From: Pseudoips prasinana
Taxonomy: Eukaryota; Arthropoda; Insecta; Lepidoptera; Nolidae
DNA: 64,000 nt
NCBI GenBank assembly: GCA_951640165.1
Contig: OX621240.1
Location: 9,684,713-9,748,712 of the forward strand
Reading direction: 5' to 3'
Of this stretch, positions 32,225 to 44,339 are shown in pieces; within the stretch, counting starts at the first letter, position 1, and the number at the start of each line of letters is the position of its first letter. The position numbers and the translations under genes are program-made. The notes beneath the pieces are model-generated. The model was not told the origin of the DNA. It was given only the letters and a program-made list of their open reading frames with translations, and ran no database searches.

Positions 32225-33715
32225 ACAGCACTTCGACTCTTCAGGATCTTTTGTACTATCCCCCAACGGTTTTTATTCTATCCCTAGAGCCCTGAATGAA
32301 GTCTGCACATAGTCCAGTACGCTTCTTAGGGGTAGATCCTTGTAGTCTCCTGGTTCTGGATATGCCAGCCCCAGGATGGCCATTCTGTGTCTTGCCAATG
32401 CATCGCATTTGCATATTATATGCAGCATTGTTTCATTTTCTTCCCCACAGGTCCTGCAGATCGGGCTATTCGACAGTCTCAGTTTGTGTAGGTGCCGTAG
32501 TGGCCCGTGAATACTGCTACTATCCATCGTAGCTGGTTTCTGCTGTATTTCCAAAGCTTTTTGGACCAGCTTTTGTCTACTCTTTTTATGAGTTGTTTGG
32601 AGTGTTTTAGTTCCTTGATTTTGGTCCACATTTGATGGTGTGGCTTCATTTTTAAGGATTGCTCCTATTGCATTTGGAGGAATCCCTACGCACGGTTCTG
32701 GTCCACAGACCTGACTTCCTAGCCAGTGCATCTGCTTTTTCGTTGCCTTCTATTCCTGTATGACCTGGTACCCATCCGAGACTGACTTTGTTTTTAGTGC
32801 CAAGTTTGTTCAGAGCCGTGATACAGTTCTGGATTAATTTTGATTCGATTTTGTGTGACATCAGGGCTTTTAATGTAGCCTGGCTGTCGCTGAGTATGTA
32901 GATGGTCTTACCTTTCGTCTCCCTATCTATGATCTTTTGGGCGGATGTTATTATCACGTATGTCTCTGCCTGAAACACTGTCGCGAAGTTGCCCATGCTT
33001 TCGCTATAATACTGCAGGTTTCATTATATACACCCGCGCCTGTGCCGGATTTCATTTTTGATCCGTCTGTATACCTTGACATTGTTCGTTTTGTTTACAA
33101 AGTCCTAATTTCCATTCCTCTCTACTAGGGATGTATAAATTATATTGTTTGTCAAATGTGTAGGTGGGTTGCATTTTATCACTACCCATCCCTATTACAT
33201 TGTCAAGGTCTTTCCAGTTTTCTGTCTGCGTGTGCCTCGTGGGCATACGTTCATTAGATGTGTGTCCCAGGGCAATAACCCTTTGAAGTGTTTTCCTTGC
33301 CTCTTCTTGTACCTCAATGTGAAGTGGTACTATGACTAGGATTATTTCCAAGGCAGCTGATGGTGTGGTGCTAAACGCATTGCTAAACAGGCAGTGCGTT
33401 GTATTTTGTTTAGCACTTGTTTGCAAGTCTCTAGTTTTGTGCTTGACCACCAGACCCGTACATCAGTACCGGTTTTACTATCATTCTGTATATCCAGTGA
33501 ACAATTTTGGGTTTCAGTCACCATGTTTTGCCATAGGTACCTATGCTGTTCCGCATATGCCGAATATTCTCAAGGCTTTATTTTTAATGTTTTCTAGATG
33601 TTCTTTCCATGTGAGCGTGTTGCCGAGTGTTATACCTAAGTATTTCACTTCTTTTGACAATATTGGACCTTACTCCTTTATTCTGTTAAATCAAAGAGCT
33701 TTGCAGTCTAGGTAA
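32225..33715 (-). pseudogene. LINE with RNase H, 5'-truncated, minus strand
   Basis: The minus strand encodes the reverse transcriptase thumb (SKEVKYLGITLGNTLTWKEH), then LNKIQRTACLAM. An RNase H follows at 32996-32652: VFQAETYVI, YILSDSQATLKAL and GWVPGHTGIEGNEKADALAR, with the acidic catalytic residues present. A C-terminal zinc-like region (ICRTCGEENETMLHIICKC) and a stop near 32273 complete it. Frameshifts and stops lie between the blocks, and the endonuclease and most of the reverse transcriptase are absent. The RNase H places it in the I-like superfamily of LINEs. It is inactive. Confidence 0.8.
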
Positions 33716-33769
33716 TTTAGCAGATGTTATTTGCACAATATGCAAAAAGCTGTACAAAAGGGATGCATT

Positions 33770-36234
33770 CGAAATCTGCGGTGTAAAGGATACACATACG
33801 GGTGTTTTTATTAGCTGTTGCTATCAAAGTCCTTATGACAAAATATAGACGAGTTTATGAATATAGGTACTTGATAAAATATAAGAGTACTTTTTCGACA
33901 AAAAATGCATAAACTGTGGGGACTTTAATATTGACCTCCTTGTAGAAACGAACAAAAAATCTGATCTACTGAATTTGCTATAATTTCAGGACAATAGTTA
34001 ACTCACCCACCTACATGCGGAATAACTCAAAATCATGTATTGACAATATATTGACTAATTTAGATAATGACTGCATAGTAGATTATAAAGTAGACCACAA
34101 TAGTCTAGCAGATGGACACGCTGCTTTATTGTTTAGCACTGTACATGAAAATAAGAGTTCCGGATGATACACAAAAAGACCTAAATTTATGTACAAACGA
34201 GTTTTTAATACAACAAATAAAAATAACTTTAGAACATTGCTCCTTAAACATAATTGGAATGAAATGGGGATAAATACGTTTTTAAAACAATTTTATGAAG
34301 TATAAGAAAAAAACATGTTATATAAAAATCGTGAGACTGGTCTGAAATGGGTGACAAAGGGAATAAAGGGTGCTAGCAAAATGAAACACATATTATGTCT
34401 AAGTAAATCAAAGAATTGTGATGAGACAATACAAAAATACAGAAATGCTTACATTAAAACTTATAGAAAAGTTATTATAAGGGCTAAAAAGTTAGAAGTC
34501 CAGTCCACGTTAGCCAAATCTAATAATATCTCTAGAGATGCTTGGCGTATTGTAAACCTGTATAGAAATAAACGGGATAAAGTAAATTGTCGCTATAGAA
34601 TAAATACTAGTGAGCATTCCACATCTGAACCATCTGAGGTTGTCGACATATTTGTCGAACAGTTCGCCCTCGGCCCTAAACAAGAAACATTTATAACCCC
34701 GCCTTAAAATATCTTTATCACAATACTAAGAAAGTAGACAAGGACATGATTGTAGATCCAATCACTCCCAAGGAGGTGTACAGTATAGTAAGTAGGATGG
34801 AATCAAAAATATCTTCTGGCTATGATGAAGTTCCAATAACAGTGATTAAAGAAAACATTGACATTTTAGCGGAACCATTAAGTACTTTCTATAATAACTG
34901 CATTCAGGAAAATATTTTTCCGGATCAATTTAAAATCGGCAAAATAATACCAGTGCACAAGAAGGGTTCAAAAAAGGATCCAAGTAGGTATGTATAGATA
35001 CTATATCTTTACTACCTACGAAATCAAAAATACTTGAAAAACTGTTAAAAATAGACTGCTTAGACATTTGAATCGAAATAAGGTAATTAATAAACGCCAA
35101 TTTGGTTACTTAACAAATGTGGGACACATGATGCTTTTAATACATTTAATGATGTTAATTTACTGATGTTGTTATAAAATTAAATGACCATAAGAAAGTG
35201 GCTGGCATTTTTCTAGATTTAAGTACTGCTTTTGACACAGTGAACCATGAATTACTTTTGGCCAAGTTGGACTACTATTGAATCAGGGGACCAGCACAAC
35301 AACTTTGTACATCGTATTTAAAAAACAGGTCAATGTTTGTTGAAATTTACACCATCTGAGTGAGGGAAACAGCACAACTCAATACCACAAAACCTTTCGA
35401 TCTAAATTGGTGCCAATAAACGCAGGTGTGCCCCAAGAGTCTATACTTGGACCTATATTTTTTATTCTTTTTATTAATGACGTTATAGATTATGTGACTA
35501 ATACAATACCACAGACTGTTTTTGCTGATGACACAAACGCGATTGTCCATGCGGTAAGTTAATGAATGTATAAGGGCTTTTTATGAATGGTTCTCCGATA
35601 ATGACTGAAAAGTTAATACAAATAAAACAAAGCTTATGTTATTCAAAACTACTTCCAGGAATACTGAGACAGTAACAATCACAATTAACAGAGTTCAAAT
35701 AGACACGGTTCATGTAGTCAAATTTCTAGGTCTACATTTAGATCATTCATTAACCTGGAAGGACGAACTACTACATGTGGAAGCCACGATAAGCTCGGCG
35801 TGCTACGGTTTAAGAAGCCTAAGAGCGAACTCCATCCCGAACTACTTAAAACAGTTTACTTAGCTTTAGTAGAATCTAAACTAAGATACAGCATTCTTCG
35901 GGGAGGTAGCTATTCATACAACATGCAAAAGGTGTTTATTGCTCAAAAAAGGGCTATCAGAACTATGGTGAGAATACAACAGCAAGAGTCATGTAAGCCA
36001 TACTTCCACTCACTTAAGATACTAACGGTGCCGAGTCTCTATTTACTGATATTGTTAAGTTATTTGCATAAATACATTCATGAGTACGAAACAAACGAAG
36101 AAAGGATAATTAGAGAAGTAGTCACACAAATATTTCTTCAGTGTTTGGGAATAGAATCCAAGAGACAAAGTGACGAAGCGCCTGTTTTAAGCACTGCGCC
36201 ACATGCGCAGTCAAAATACAGCCCTTCCGCTTAG
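33770..36234 (+). pseudogene. degenerate LINE endonuclease-reverse transcriptase
   Basis: Pieces in the plus direction begin with the endonuclease end (CGDFNIDLL near 33916-33945). A linker of about 130 codons follows (34315-34707). The first part of the reverse transcriptase is at 34746-34997 (KISSGYDEVPITVIKENI, VHKKGSKKDPSRY). The centre holds FLDLS- and GVPQ-like remnants with a mutated catalytic box near 35520 (VFADDTNAIV). The thumb is FLGLHLDHSLTWKDEL, and the C-terminal part is AQKRAIRTMV, then SCKPYFHSLKILTVPSLY. Many stops and frame changes are present. The clade is uncertain (jockey/CR1 superfamily). It is a different family from its minus-strand neighbour. Confidence 0.8.
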
Positions 36235-36239
36235 CTTAG

Positions 36240-36810
36240 ATTCTAAAAAGTGGTTAATCTTACCCAATCATTTACCTACTCAATGTTTTTCATAATAATA
36301 GAATTTCTAAAGATGTATTTAAAATATTTTTGTATTAACTATTTTGTATGTCAAATATATATTTTGTATGTTTTGACAATATATTCCCTCACGCGGGCAG
36401 AAGCAGTGGGTGAACCGTCACTTTAGTTTCGCTTTTTAATTCAGGTGCTTCGAGCATTTAGACAAAAGTCTGTCGAAGTTTCAGGTGTAATATCAAACAT
36501 GCAAGATCAAATGCTCCGAGCAATAACAAGCATTGTTATTGCTCGTTATTTATTAGTACTTATTATTCCTCCGAGTTCAAATGAGAATAGTTTATTATAC
36601 TCTCTGAAATAAGTTCAAAAGACTAAAGAAGCCAGGCCAAATACCTCGTAACAAAAAAAAAGTTTTAACAAATGTCAAATTTTGAGGCTGATTGTTTATT
36701 GATTGAGCTTATAAATTTGTAATTTTAAATTGATATTAATGCGTTTTACTGCATGAAATTCTTAAATAAATGAAGACAATGTGAAATATAATAGATTTCG
36801 TACGTTCGCA
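36240..36810 (+). promoter_or_regulatory. upstream region of the FAM234-like gene
   Basis: About 570 bp between the LINE relic and the start codon. It is AT-rich with a small inverted stretch around 36500-36560 (GCTCCGAGCAATAACAAGC). An in-frame stop (TAA) at 36783 minus about 40 bp, and the lack of an acceptor site directly before the ATG, suggest the leader is in the same exon. No TATA box is assigned. Confidence 0.3.
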
Positions 36811-38649
36811 ATGTCCGCTAATGGGAATGGTGGCACTTACGCGCCGCTAAAGCAGGCACTGACCGACTCTGAATCCGAAGATGACCACAAGCTGGATAAT
36901 GCTCATATCAAAACGACGGATAGTTGCAACAACCTCGACTTCAACAGCGGTCTACATTCGTCTAAGAACTACAGCATAAGCGACATGGACGAGTTCAACA
37001 CAAATGTTAACACTGTCGAGAGCACAATGGATAACGTCAGCTTCCTACAGTCTGATATATCTAACAAGATGTCGTTTCCGCGACGATGTGCGTTCATCGC
37101 CTCCATCCTCATGTGCATATTCACCGTCATTATATTCCTGTGGGGCATACCTTGTTCCGACGTCGGCAGTTGTCCCACTACAGGCGACTGGCAAGACAGA
37201 ACCACAAGCTGGGAACTGCCGTACACTGAGATGGAACTATCAGGGGCTGTACAAGTCGTCGATGGAGCAATACCCAACACTAAGAACCTAATATTTATCT
37301 ACAGAGGCAATCACATGAGTCATGAAACAAAGAACAATAATGTAAATGGAGTTGTGCTGATAGTTGGCAACTCTGGCAAAGTGGGCTGGTTTACAAGGGA
37401 GAGAAGAATACCTACTGAGATTGACTGTCATCTAATAGATGTGAACAAAGATAGGCAAAAGGATTGCATAGTATCAGGGACAGAGGGCTTACTGGCAGCT
37501 TTGGATTCAATATCAGGCACATATTACTGGCATATAGACAAGCAAGGCAAATCTTTGACTAGCATTCTAGCTTTAGACTTCCCAGTCGTTGTCAAAGATA
37601 TGAATGAAGATAGAGTAAATGATTTGATAACAGTAGCCACAGTACATCCTAATATGGCACACAACTCTTTGCTACTCATATCTGGAGCTACTGGCAATAT
37701 ATTAGCTGAACCACTCTCCTTAGATGACTGTCTGTCAGTAGACCAACTCCATAGAGAACCAGATTCAATTACTTACATATGCAAAAATGGCACCACTGAA
37801 GCCCTTAGGCAAATAAAATTTTCATCATTAACTAAATTATTGAAAAAAGAACAACCATCAAGCCGCAGCTCTGCATCACCAAAAGTCCTGAAAAGAATCA
37901 ATATGAGCATGAAAAAGAATATTGGCAATACAATAGAGACTTTTACGAATGGCCCAGGCAAGCTAAAAGTGGAAAATTCTGGCGAATGTCCAAATTCCTG
38001 TAGAGTTTATCTGAAACTTATGTTGGAAAGGAATGGTACCACTAATGTAAGCTGGGAGTACACCGCCAACAATGTCTATGCTATGAGACCGAGCTCATTT
38101 GCCTTCGCAAACTCCATTCGAGGGTTTGTGTTGAAATTATGACAGTGGAACAGTGCACACCTGGCCAAGGGTGCACTAAAAATTGATGAAGTCAAATACA
38201 ATGTCCAAAATCAAAGTCCAAAGAGTATAAATGACATGTTCTACAGATCCACAATTGATGTGGCTTCTATATCAGCTTTCATTAAATACACTAATTTCAC
38301 AGTGCATGACATTTCAGAGAGGATAGTATTGGTACTGTTTGACAAGCAGCAGACGCACAATGTGAATATAAGTCAGACGGATATTGTGCAGATATGTGTG
38401 AGAGGTACAGTGGAGAGTCCCACCCCACTCCCTCTATGTCAACCTGACTTGGAATACCAAGAGAAGTCTTTAATGATTGCTGACTTAGACGGAGACCAGT
38501 CTCATGAGCTCATATCATACTACAGCACATTTGTAGCACCAGAGCCATTTTCATCAAAGAACCCTTACGATGACTGGAGCTTGACTTCTTTAGTGAGAGT
38601 AATAAGATTGGAGTCTGAATTACCAAAATTATTTATTGGAGATGTTTAA
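36811..38649 (+). CDS. FAM234 (ITFG3)-like membrane protein with one in-frame UGA
   Basis: One exon encodes 612 codons after the ATG at 36811, interrupted only by TGA at codon 444 (38140-38142). The same frame continues for 168 clean codons to TAA at 38649. Residues 1-91 are an acidic, Ser-rich cytosolic tail. Residues 93-112 (CAFIASILMCIFTVIIFLWG) are a membrane anchor with a type II layout. The outer part carries FG-GAP/VCBS-like acidic loops (DVNKDRQKD, DMNEDRVND, DLDGDQSHE), as in beta-propeller-like FAM234A/B proteins. The stop sits in LKL-stop-QWNS, where one G-to-A change from TGG (Trp) would explain it. Options are a null allele or recent pseudogene, a sequencing error, or leaky readthrough, since the next base is C. 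The lack of introns leaves a retrocopy possible. The poly(A) signal AATAAA is at 39343. The molecular function of the family is poorly known. Confidence 0.85.
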
Positions 38650-39370
38650 TCTTTACATGAAATTATTGCTTTACAATGTATTTAGCCAGGATATAGGTTT
38701 CTATTTGCCAAACTTATGCTGATTTGCTGTACTTAGCTTGGAATATTAGAATTAAGATGTGTAGACATTCAATTACTCTCAACATTACAATTATTGAGAT
38801 AAATGATACCATTTTCATCTTCATGTAAGTTAATCACATTATACAAACTAAGAATCACTTTTTTACTTACAATAGCATCACTTCATATAAATTAAGAATA
38901 GTAATTTACCATTGTAATGAAGGTTTCCATTATTATATTCATGTATTTAACCATTTTCATAATTATGCATGTAGTTGTAAAATCATTTTCGCCTGGAGTG
39001 TTCAATGTTTAATATACTGAAATCATTTATTTATAAACTAAATTAAGTATTTATTATATGTTATGTATTGGGTTTTTCTAGTCTTTTAAGGTAGCTAGTA
39101 CTGACTATGTATACCAAATAGTGAACTATTTACTTCAAATTTAGTCTCAGAGAGCCCCTGAGGGCATTGTGATCTAAGTAAGAATCTCAATTTTAGATCT
39201 GTGTTGGCCTAGTTAGGGCACACTATAGCTTGTCTCTGTGATGGTAGTCTACTCAGTTCAAATAATTATTTGTATTAGAAAAGATGCGGTGTGAAGTGCC
39301 TTAACATGGGGGCTGCGGATTGGTACTTTTGCGATGTGTTGAAATAAATCTTTGGAATTTAATATGATGT
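38650..39370 (+). other. 3' untranslated region of the FAM234-like gene
   Basis: AT-rich sequence after the stop. AATAAA at 39343-39348 is followed by TTTGGAATTTAATATGATGTG, a suitable cleavage region. No repeat was recognised in it, in contrast to the surroundings. Confidence 0.55.
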
Positions 39371-39599
39371 GTTTTCTTCTAATGACAGCCAATAATATAT
39401 ATTAGATAGAAACATGTTCTGACTATTCTTGATGTTCATTAATGAACATCTAGGTATAGTCCTTTTACATTTTTCACCAATGGTCTAGCAAATTCCTTGT
39501 TGTCTCAAAATATAAGAATAATTTATTATCCAAAGTAAAGTTACATTAATCCGAATAGAAGAAGAAATAAATCATAATATCTAGTTACTAAAGTAAAAT

Positions 39600-39836
39600 A
39601 GGCCATGTGCGAGTCGGACTTGCACATGAAGGGTTCCATAGCAGCAAGTATTTCAGTTGATTAAATGAAAGCAAATTGCGGTTTATAACGTATTAAAAAA
39701 AAACTATTTGCTAGATCTCGTTCAAACCAATTTTCGTTGTTAGTTTCTATGGTAATGTACATCATATATTTTTTTTTAGTTTTATCATTCTCTTATTTTA
39801 GAAGTTACAGGGGGGGGGGACACTCATTTTACCACC
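39600..39836 (+). repeat. AAGTGCGAGTCGGA repeat, copy 2
   Basis: ATGTGCGAGTCGGACTTGC, GAAGGGTTCCATAGCAGCAA, then TTTTATCATTCTCTTATTTT and a GGGGGGGGGGACACTC end. It is a close relative of 29715-29965. Confidence 0.75.
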
Positions 39837-39886
39837 AATTTGCTCACTGAGTTGCAGCACCCGCGCTGCAACTCAGTGAGCAAATT
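39837..39886. repeat. perfect 22-bp-arm hairpin
   Basis: Arms 39837-39858 and 39865-39886 (AATTTGCTCACTGAGTTGCA and onward) are perfectly complementary around a 6-nt loop. It directly abuts the end of the repeat at 39600-39836. Confidence 0.75.
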
Positions 39887-40257
39887 CTCAATATGGGATC
39901 TAGCGCGTCTAGTCGAATACATATAGCAATGGTGTCAGCAACAAAATGACGTGAGCTGGTTCTAAAAAGTAGAAAGGGATAGATATAAACATAACACATC
40001 GAATTTGAATAACTGAGCGATTTCGCAATAAATCAAGATAGGCTGTATTTTAAAATACGTAATTATAAGACCATCTATAACAAAAGTAACAATTTTCTTC
40101 TCACAATAAATATACTTCCGCTTAGTTATATTATGCATCTCTTTCTATTATAATTCGTGTTAAAAAGACAAGGGATACTTAGAATCGATCTAATAAAATT
40201 GCTGCTTTTTCATAACTAGTGACAGGTCCAAATGAGAGGCTTATTTTTCCTTAGTAC

Positions 40258-40376
40258 ACACGGCTACACATCAAGAAATACATTTCCAGCATAATCTGAT
40301 TCCACATTGTATACGATTTCCATACAAAGAGAGGTCAGCTTATAGTGGAAATGTATAGCTTGATGTGTAGCCGTGT
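40258..40376. mobile_element. MITE, ACACGGCTACATATCAAG family, copy B
   Basis: A 119-bp element flanked by GTAC at 40254-40257 and 40377-40380. It opens ACACGGCTACACATCAAG and closes CTTGATGTGTAGCCGTGT. Confidence 0.88.
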
Positions 40377-40443
40377 GTACGTGGTTGAACGAATTTCCCA
40401 TCTCGCTTGCACAGAGTTAGGTACACATTCTTATTTGTCGATT

Positions 40444-40600
40444 GATTCCCTTTACGTCGATTCCCGTTATGTCGACCCGAATACCTTGTCTCGCTTTTAC
40501 TTTTTATTACCCCTACGTCGAGTCAACGTTTTCTGCCCGCTTCTATTCCCTTTATGTCGACTTGCTTTACCACGCTTCTATTCCCTTTATGTCGATTTTA
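40444..40600 (+). repeat. degenerate TTCCCTTTATGTCGA tandem array
   Basis: The 15-mer TTCCCTTTATGTCGA or close variants occurs at about 40446, 40461, 40508, 40546 and 40579. The last two are exact and 33 bp apart, each preceded by CGCTTCTA. It is a short degenerate minisatellite. Confidence 0.6.
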
Positions 40601-40882
40601 ATAATATCATATTTAGAAGTACAGTTAGATGAAAAAACATGCTAATCGGGTAGGACAGAGTAGGAGGATAGAGAGACAAATAATAGCTATGAATAAGGAT
40701 GCATATCTTTATTTTACATCATACAAGTCTTTTATTAGCTTATCAAATAAAAACAAAAACGAATGGAATTTATCCATAATATCACTAATATAGGAATGCT
40801 CTTTACAAACTTCTAAAAGTAATTAATGTTCAACAAAAAAAATATACTTATGTAAATATAAGATTGTCTATGTGGTTTTCTA

Positions 40883-41017
40883 CAGACGCCAGCACACCCA
40901 GCTACCCCAATCTGTCCAATTTCCCCAATTGAAATTGAACCTTAAGCTGTTGTGATAAAGTTGAAAATCTATAAAAGAAATTTGTCAGATAGAGGTAGCT
41001 GGATGTGCTGGCGTCTG
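40883..41017. mobile_element. MITE, GCCAGCACATC family, copy 2
   Basis: A 135-bp element, CAGACGCCAGCACACCCAGC to GCTGGATGTGCTGGCGTCTG. It is flanked by TA on each side (40881-40882 and 41018-41019), fitting a Tc1/mariner-type non-autonomous element. The copy at 9114 is homologous. Confidence 0.82.
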
Positions 41018-41019
41018 TA

Positions 41020-41980
41020 CCATCGGCAGTAGTTCTTATATATGCAATAGATATAATAAAAGCAATACTAAATATATATTTCAATTTCAATAACTGAACG
41101 ATGTCGCAATTACTCAAGATAGGCTCTTTTAAAATACATAATTAGAAGACAAATACTAATATTTTACATCAAAAGTAAAAAAAATCTTCTCATAATAAAT
41201 ATGCTTCCACTTAGTTATGCTATGCTGGCATCTCTTTCTATTATAATTCGTATGAAAAAGACAAGGCATACTTAGAACCAATCTAATAAAATTGCTTCTT
41301 TTTCATAACTAGTCACTGGTCCAAATTTTTCCTTAGTAACGTGACTGAACAAAATTGACTGATCTAAAAATGCACTTTTAATAAGCTACCACAAACAACT
41401 GCAATGATGTTATGATTGGTTTGTTTATAACCAGGGCCAACGTATAACATAAATAATGTGAAGGATCTGTCCACGAAAATGGAAAATATGTAGAAAATCA
41501 GCTTTAAAAATACCCGTAGCATAATTTACTTTCCACACAAATGTGCCGAACAGCAAACATTTCTGAATTCTTTTGTATGGAAACTATACTTTTTTTGGGG
41601 TTGGAAAAGAGGGTTTTAATTTTTCTGTTTCACTACTTTATTATTATTATATATGAACTACAAGGCTTTGGAAGAGTTTTCCAGAACGTAGTCGATTTAT
41701 CAGCGTAGCTCTAGACCAATGTTTCTCTAAGCGTTTACAGATGGAATTAGTAATACATACGAGTCTATGAGTCTATCAAGCTTGGGTATTAGTATGCTGG
41801 CTACTGTTTTATTGTATTTCTATAACGATTAAGCTAAAAGGCATTCATTGCTTCACCGGTCAATGCTGGTAGCTACGCGACCAACCAGCACCTCGATTGC
41901 AATAGACAACATCGCTAGTATTGACAGCGACTTTCTTCTACTGCTATTTTGTATAATAAACGGTTTATCGTCTTACAATA
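41020..41980. other. intergenic DNA, no gene seen
   Basis: AT-rich. 41085-41320 shares stretches with 40010-40215 (for example CTTAGTTAT and TTTCTATTATAATTCGT), indicating an older local duplication around the two MITEs. No coding region is supported. Confidence 0.4.
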
Positions 41981-41988
41981 TTATTATA

Positions 41989-42180
41989 AGGCCTCCTACG
42001 CACTATGCAGTTAGCCGGAAAGCGGTCAGCCGTCAGCAATCAATATTGCTGACCGGCTGCCGCATCACAGTGGGAATAAAAACTACGTTCTCTACAAATA
42101 CTGTACTCTACAAATATCTGAGTACGGTCAGCCGCACGGCTGGCCGCATTGCGGCTAACCACATAGTGCGTATAAGGCCT
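41989..42180. mobile_element. MITE, CCTACGCACTATGC family, copy 1
   Basis: The ends GGCCTCCTACGCACTATGC and ACATAGTGCGTATAAGGCC are inverted. The interior has GCCGTCAGCAATCAATATTG and CAGCCGCACGGCTGGCCGC palindromes. The flanking trinucleotides are TAA and TAG, compatible with a 3-bp TWA-type duplication. A partial relative is at 52755-52878. Confidence 0.7.
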
Positions 42181-42184
42181 AGGA

Positions 42185-43570
42185 TACCGTAAAACGAGTT
42201 GAATTGAAATCCCGGGCTAAAAGACGGGAGCAAAACTACTTCTGTATGGATACTGTCCCATCTCTATCCACCCCGTTTTACCATACACCGGTATAAAAAA
42301 AGAAATCGCTATAATATTAAGCCTCAAATATTTTTTATAGTACATACGTATTAAGCCTCTAATATTTTTTGTAGTAATTAATAACGAAAGACATAAATAT
42401 ATGTATTTTTATATGAATAACATGTAATTTCAACGAGAAATATACCATACGTTTTGAATGGTTATGTTAGAAGCTTTATATAAAATAGGTACATAGAGTA
42501 CAAACATATAAAATGTCATCGATGGAAATTCTAATAATTTATATAATTGCAAGCATCCACAATACTAATTTAGATTTACGACGTACGTACAGACGTAGTT
42601 AAAAATTGAGTTTTATTTTTATAATTATTTTAAAAGCAAACGTAATCCCTGTTCTAGGATTCAATACAATTCAAGATTTAGAAGAGTTCTAATTTGTTCT
42701 TATGCAGGATGGCCGAGGTCTTGACGTTCAAACGGAAAATTTAGATACTTTATGATGAGGAGTATCCGAATCATAACCATAACCTCCCCAGTTAAATTAT
42801 TTTTTGATACTTTGAAAATTTATGATCCTGATCTCCAACCCTAACTTTCGAATAAATTCTAAGTCAGTTCTGCAATGATTAGATAAACCATACTTTTTAG
42901 GGTGTTAGGTTAAACTATGCTAATAAGTTATGACAAAAAAAAACTGAACCAGAAATGTTCAACAGAACGATAAAATTATCGAATACTGATTTTAGGTGAA
43001 ATATACGAAAAAATCATTAAAAAAATTCTATCTCAAAAAGTATGCAAAATCGTAGAACATACATGGGGGTGATTCGGATACTCCTTGAAATGAAATGAAA
43101 TTTTATTCAGCACTTGGGTATTAACATACACTTGTACTTGTCAAGGTCACAATGCAGTACATAAACATAGTGGATAGTAAAAGTTACAAAAAAAAAAAAA
43201 TTTATGAAAAAAAAATTATTATCAGTCCGTGCGGTTTGTTTTATTGCATATATTTTCTGAAATCCTTAAATAAATAACAATTTACTAATCTATTATTTAG
43301 AAATTTAGTTCTACTGTATTAAAATTAAAGAATGGAAGATTGGCATGGCAATGTCAAAATCACGTGATAGACTGGTTCCTTCATGTAATTGGTGGTACAG
43401 AGAAGACTCATGTTCTCAGAGCCATGCCAATAACGCTGCGACGTTTCATCTAACTACAAAGCTCTAAAAATCTTTTCAATCACATATTTTGTAGCACCAT
43501 ATAATTATTTCAACATTCTTCAGTCATATCTTCAACAACATGTTAAGCTTGCAGCTTTTATCCTTAATAC
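42185..43570. other. intergenic DNA, no gene seen
   Basis: AT-rich with homopolymer runs (A12 at 43189). AATTTTATTCAGCACTTGGG with GTCAAGGTCACAATGCAGTA at 43090-43180 looks like the end of a LINE-type repeat followed by an A-run. No gene is supported. Confidence 0.35.
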
Positions 43571-43573
43571 TTA

Positions 43574-44174
43574 GAGCACGTCCGCACAGACAGGCAGCTT
43601 GCTTAGCCCCTAAAGCCTAGCGAGTCACCTAGCAAGTAGCTTAGTAAAACGAACCTTCAAGAATAAAAGTAAAAATAAGTAAACGAACGTGTTGGTTTTT
43701 GGAACGAAGTTCCTTATCGCGCGTTGTGAAAGGGGGCTAGACGGAAAAAATTCTTACGAAAAGTTGTCACGACACTTTTTGCAGCTGCGCGGCGTGCGCA
43801 TGTTTCTCTGTCTGTCTCTCTCTCTCTTATAGAAATCAAGCCAGATATTTTCATTTCTATTTCGCATTGAACAGTGTGGTGTCGCGACGATTATTTTTGT
43901 TGAGTGTATACAGGTTTTTTGTACATAATAAACAATAAGAAATAACTTCGTTCCATCCGGGTGTCCCTTGACACCTCTCAAGTTTTTTTAATCACGAGGC
44001 GCGAGGCATTTTAAAAGAAATATGTGGATAAAATATTAATTGCATCAGTTTTTAAAAGAGAACCACCACGCAAACCACCTGCAGTGCGGCCACCGTGTAC
44101 CCTAGCAAGTAGCTAGACCGCAAGCCACTAGGCTCTAGTCGCTAAGCAAGCCGCTTATCTGTGCGGACGTAGCC
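43574..44174. mobile_element. 601-bp MITE with TTA target duplication
   Basis: The inverted ends carry ACGTCCGCACAGA and GCTTGCTTAG. TTA stands directly outside each end (43571-43573 and 44175-44177). The interior contains ggaacgaagttcc-type stems at 43696 and 43945, likely a second nested element. A 3-bp TTA duplication suggests a PIF/Harbinger-type non-autonomous element. Confidence 0.75.
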
Positions 44175-44220
44175 TTACAGATAAGAGGCGTTAAGAATAG
44201 CCATACGTTGTATGAAGTAC

Positions 44221-44339
44221 ACACGGCTACATATCAAGCTATACATTTCCAATATAACCAGACCTCTTATTGTATGGAAATCCTATACAATGCGGGATCA
44301 GCTTATGCTGGAAATGTATAGCTTGATATGTAGCCGTGT
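44221..44339. mobile_element. MITE, ACACGGCTACATATCAAG family, copy C
   Basis: A 119-bp element flanked by GTAC (44217-44220 and 44340-44343). Opens ACACGGCTACATATCAAGC and closes GCTTGATATGTAGCCGTGT. Confidence 0.9.

Noticed and set aside
38140..38142. Selenocysteine codon in the FAM234-like gene
   Set aside because: Family members are not selenoproteins, no SECIS-like stem was recognised downstream, and TGG-to-TGA is simpler.
41848..42192. 114-codon open frame
   Set aside because: It lies mostly within a palindromic MITE and shows no protein motif.
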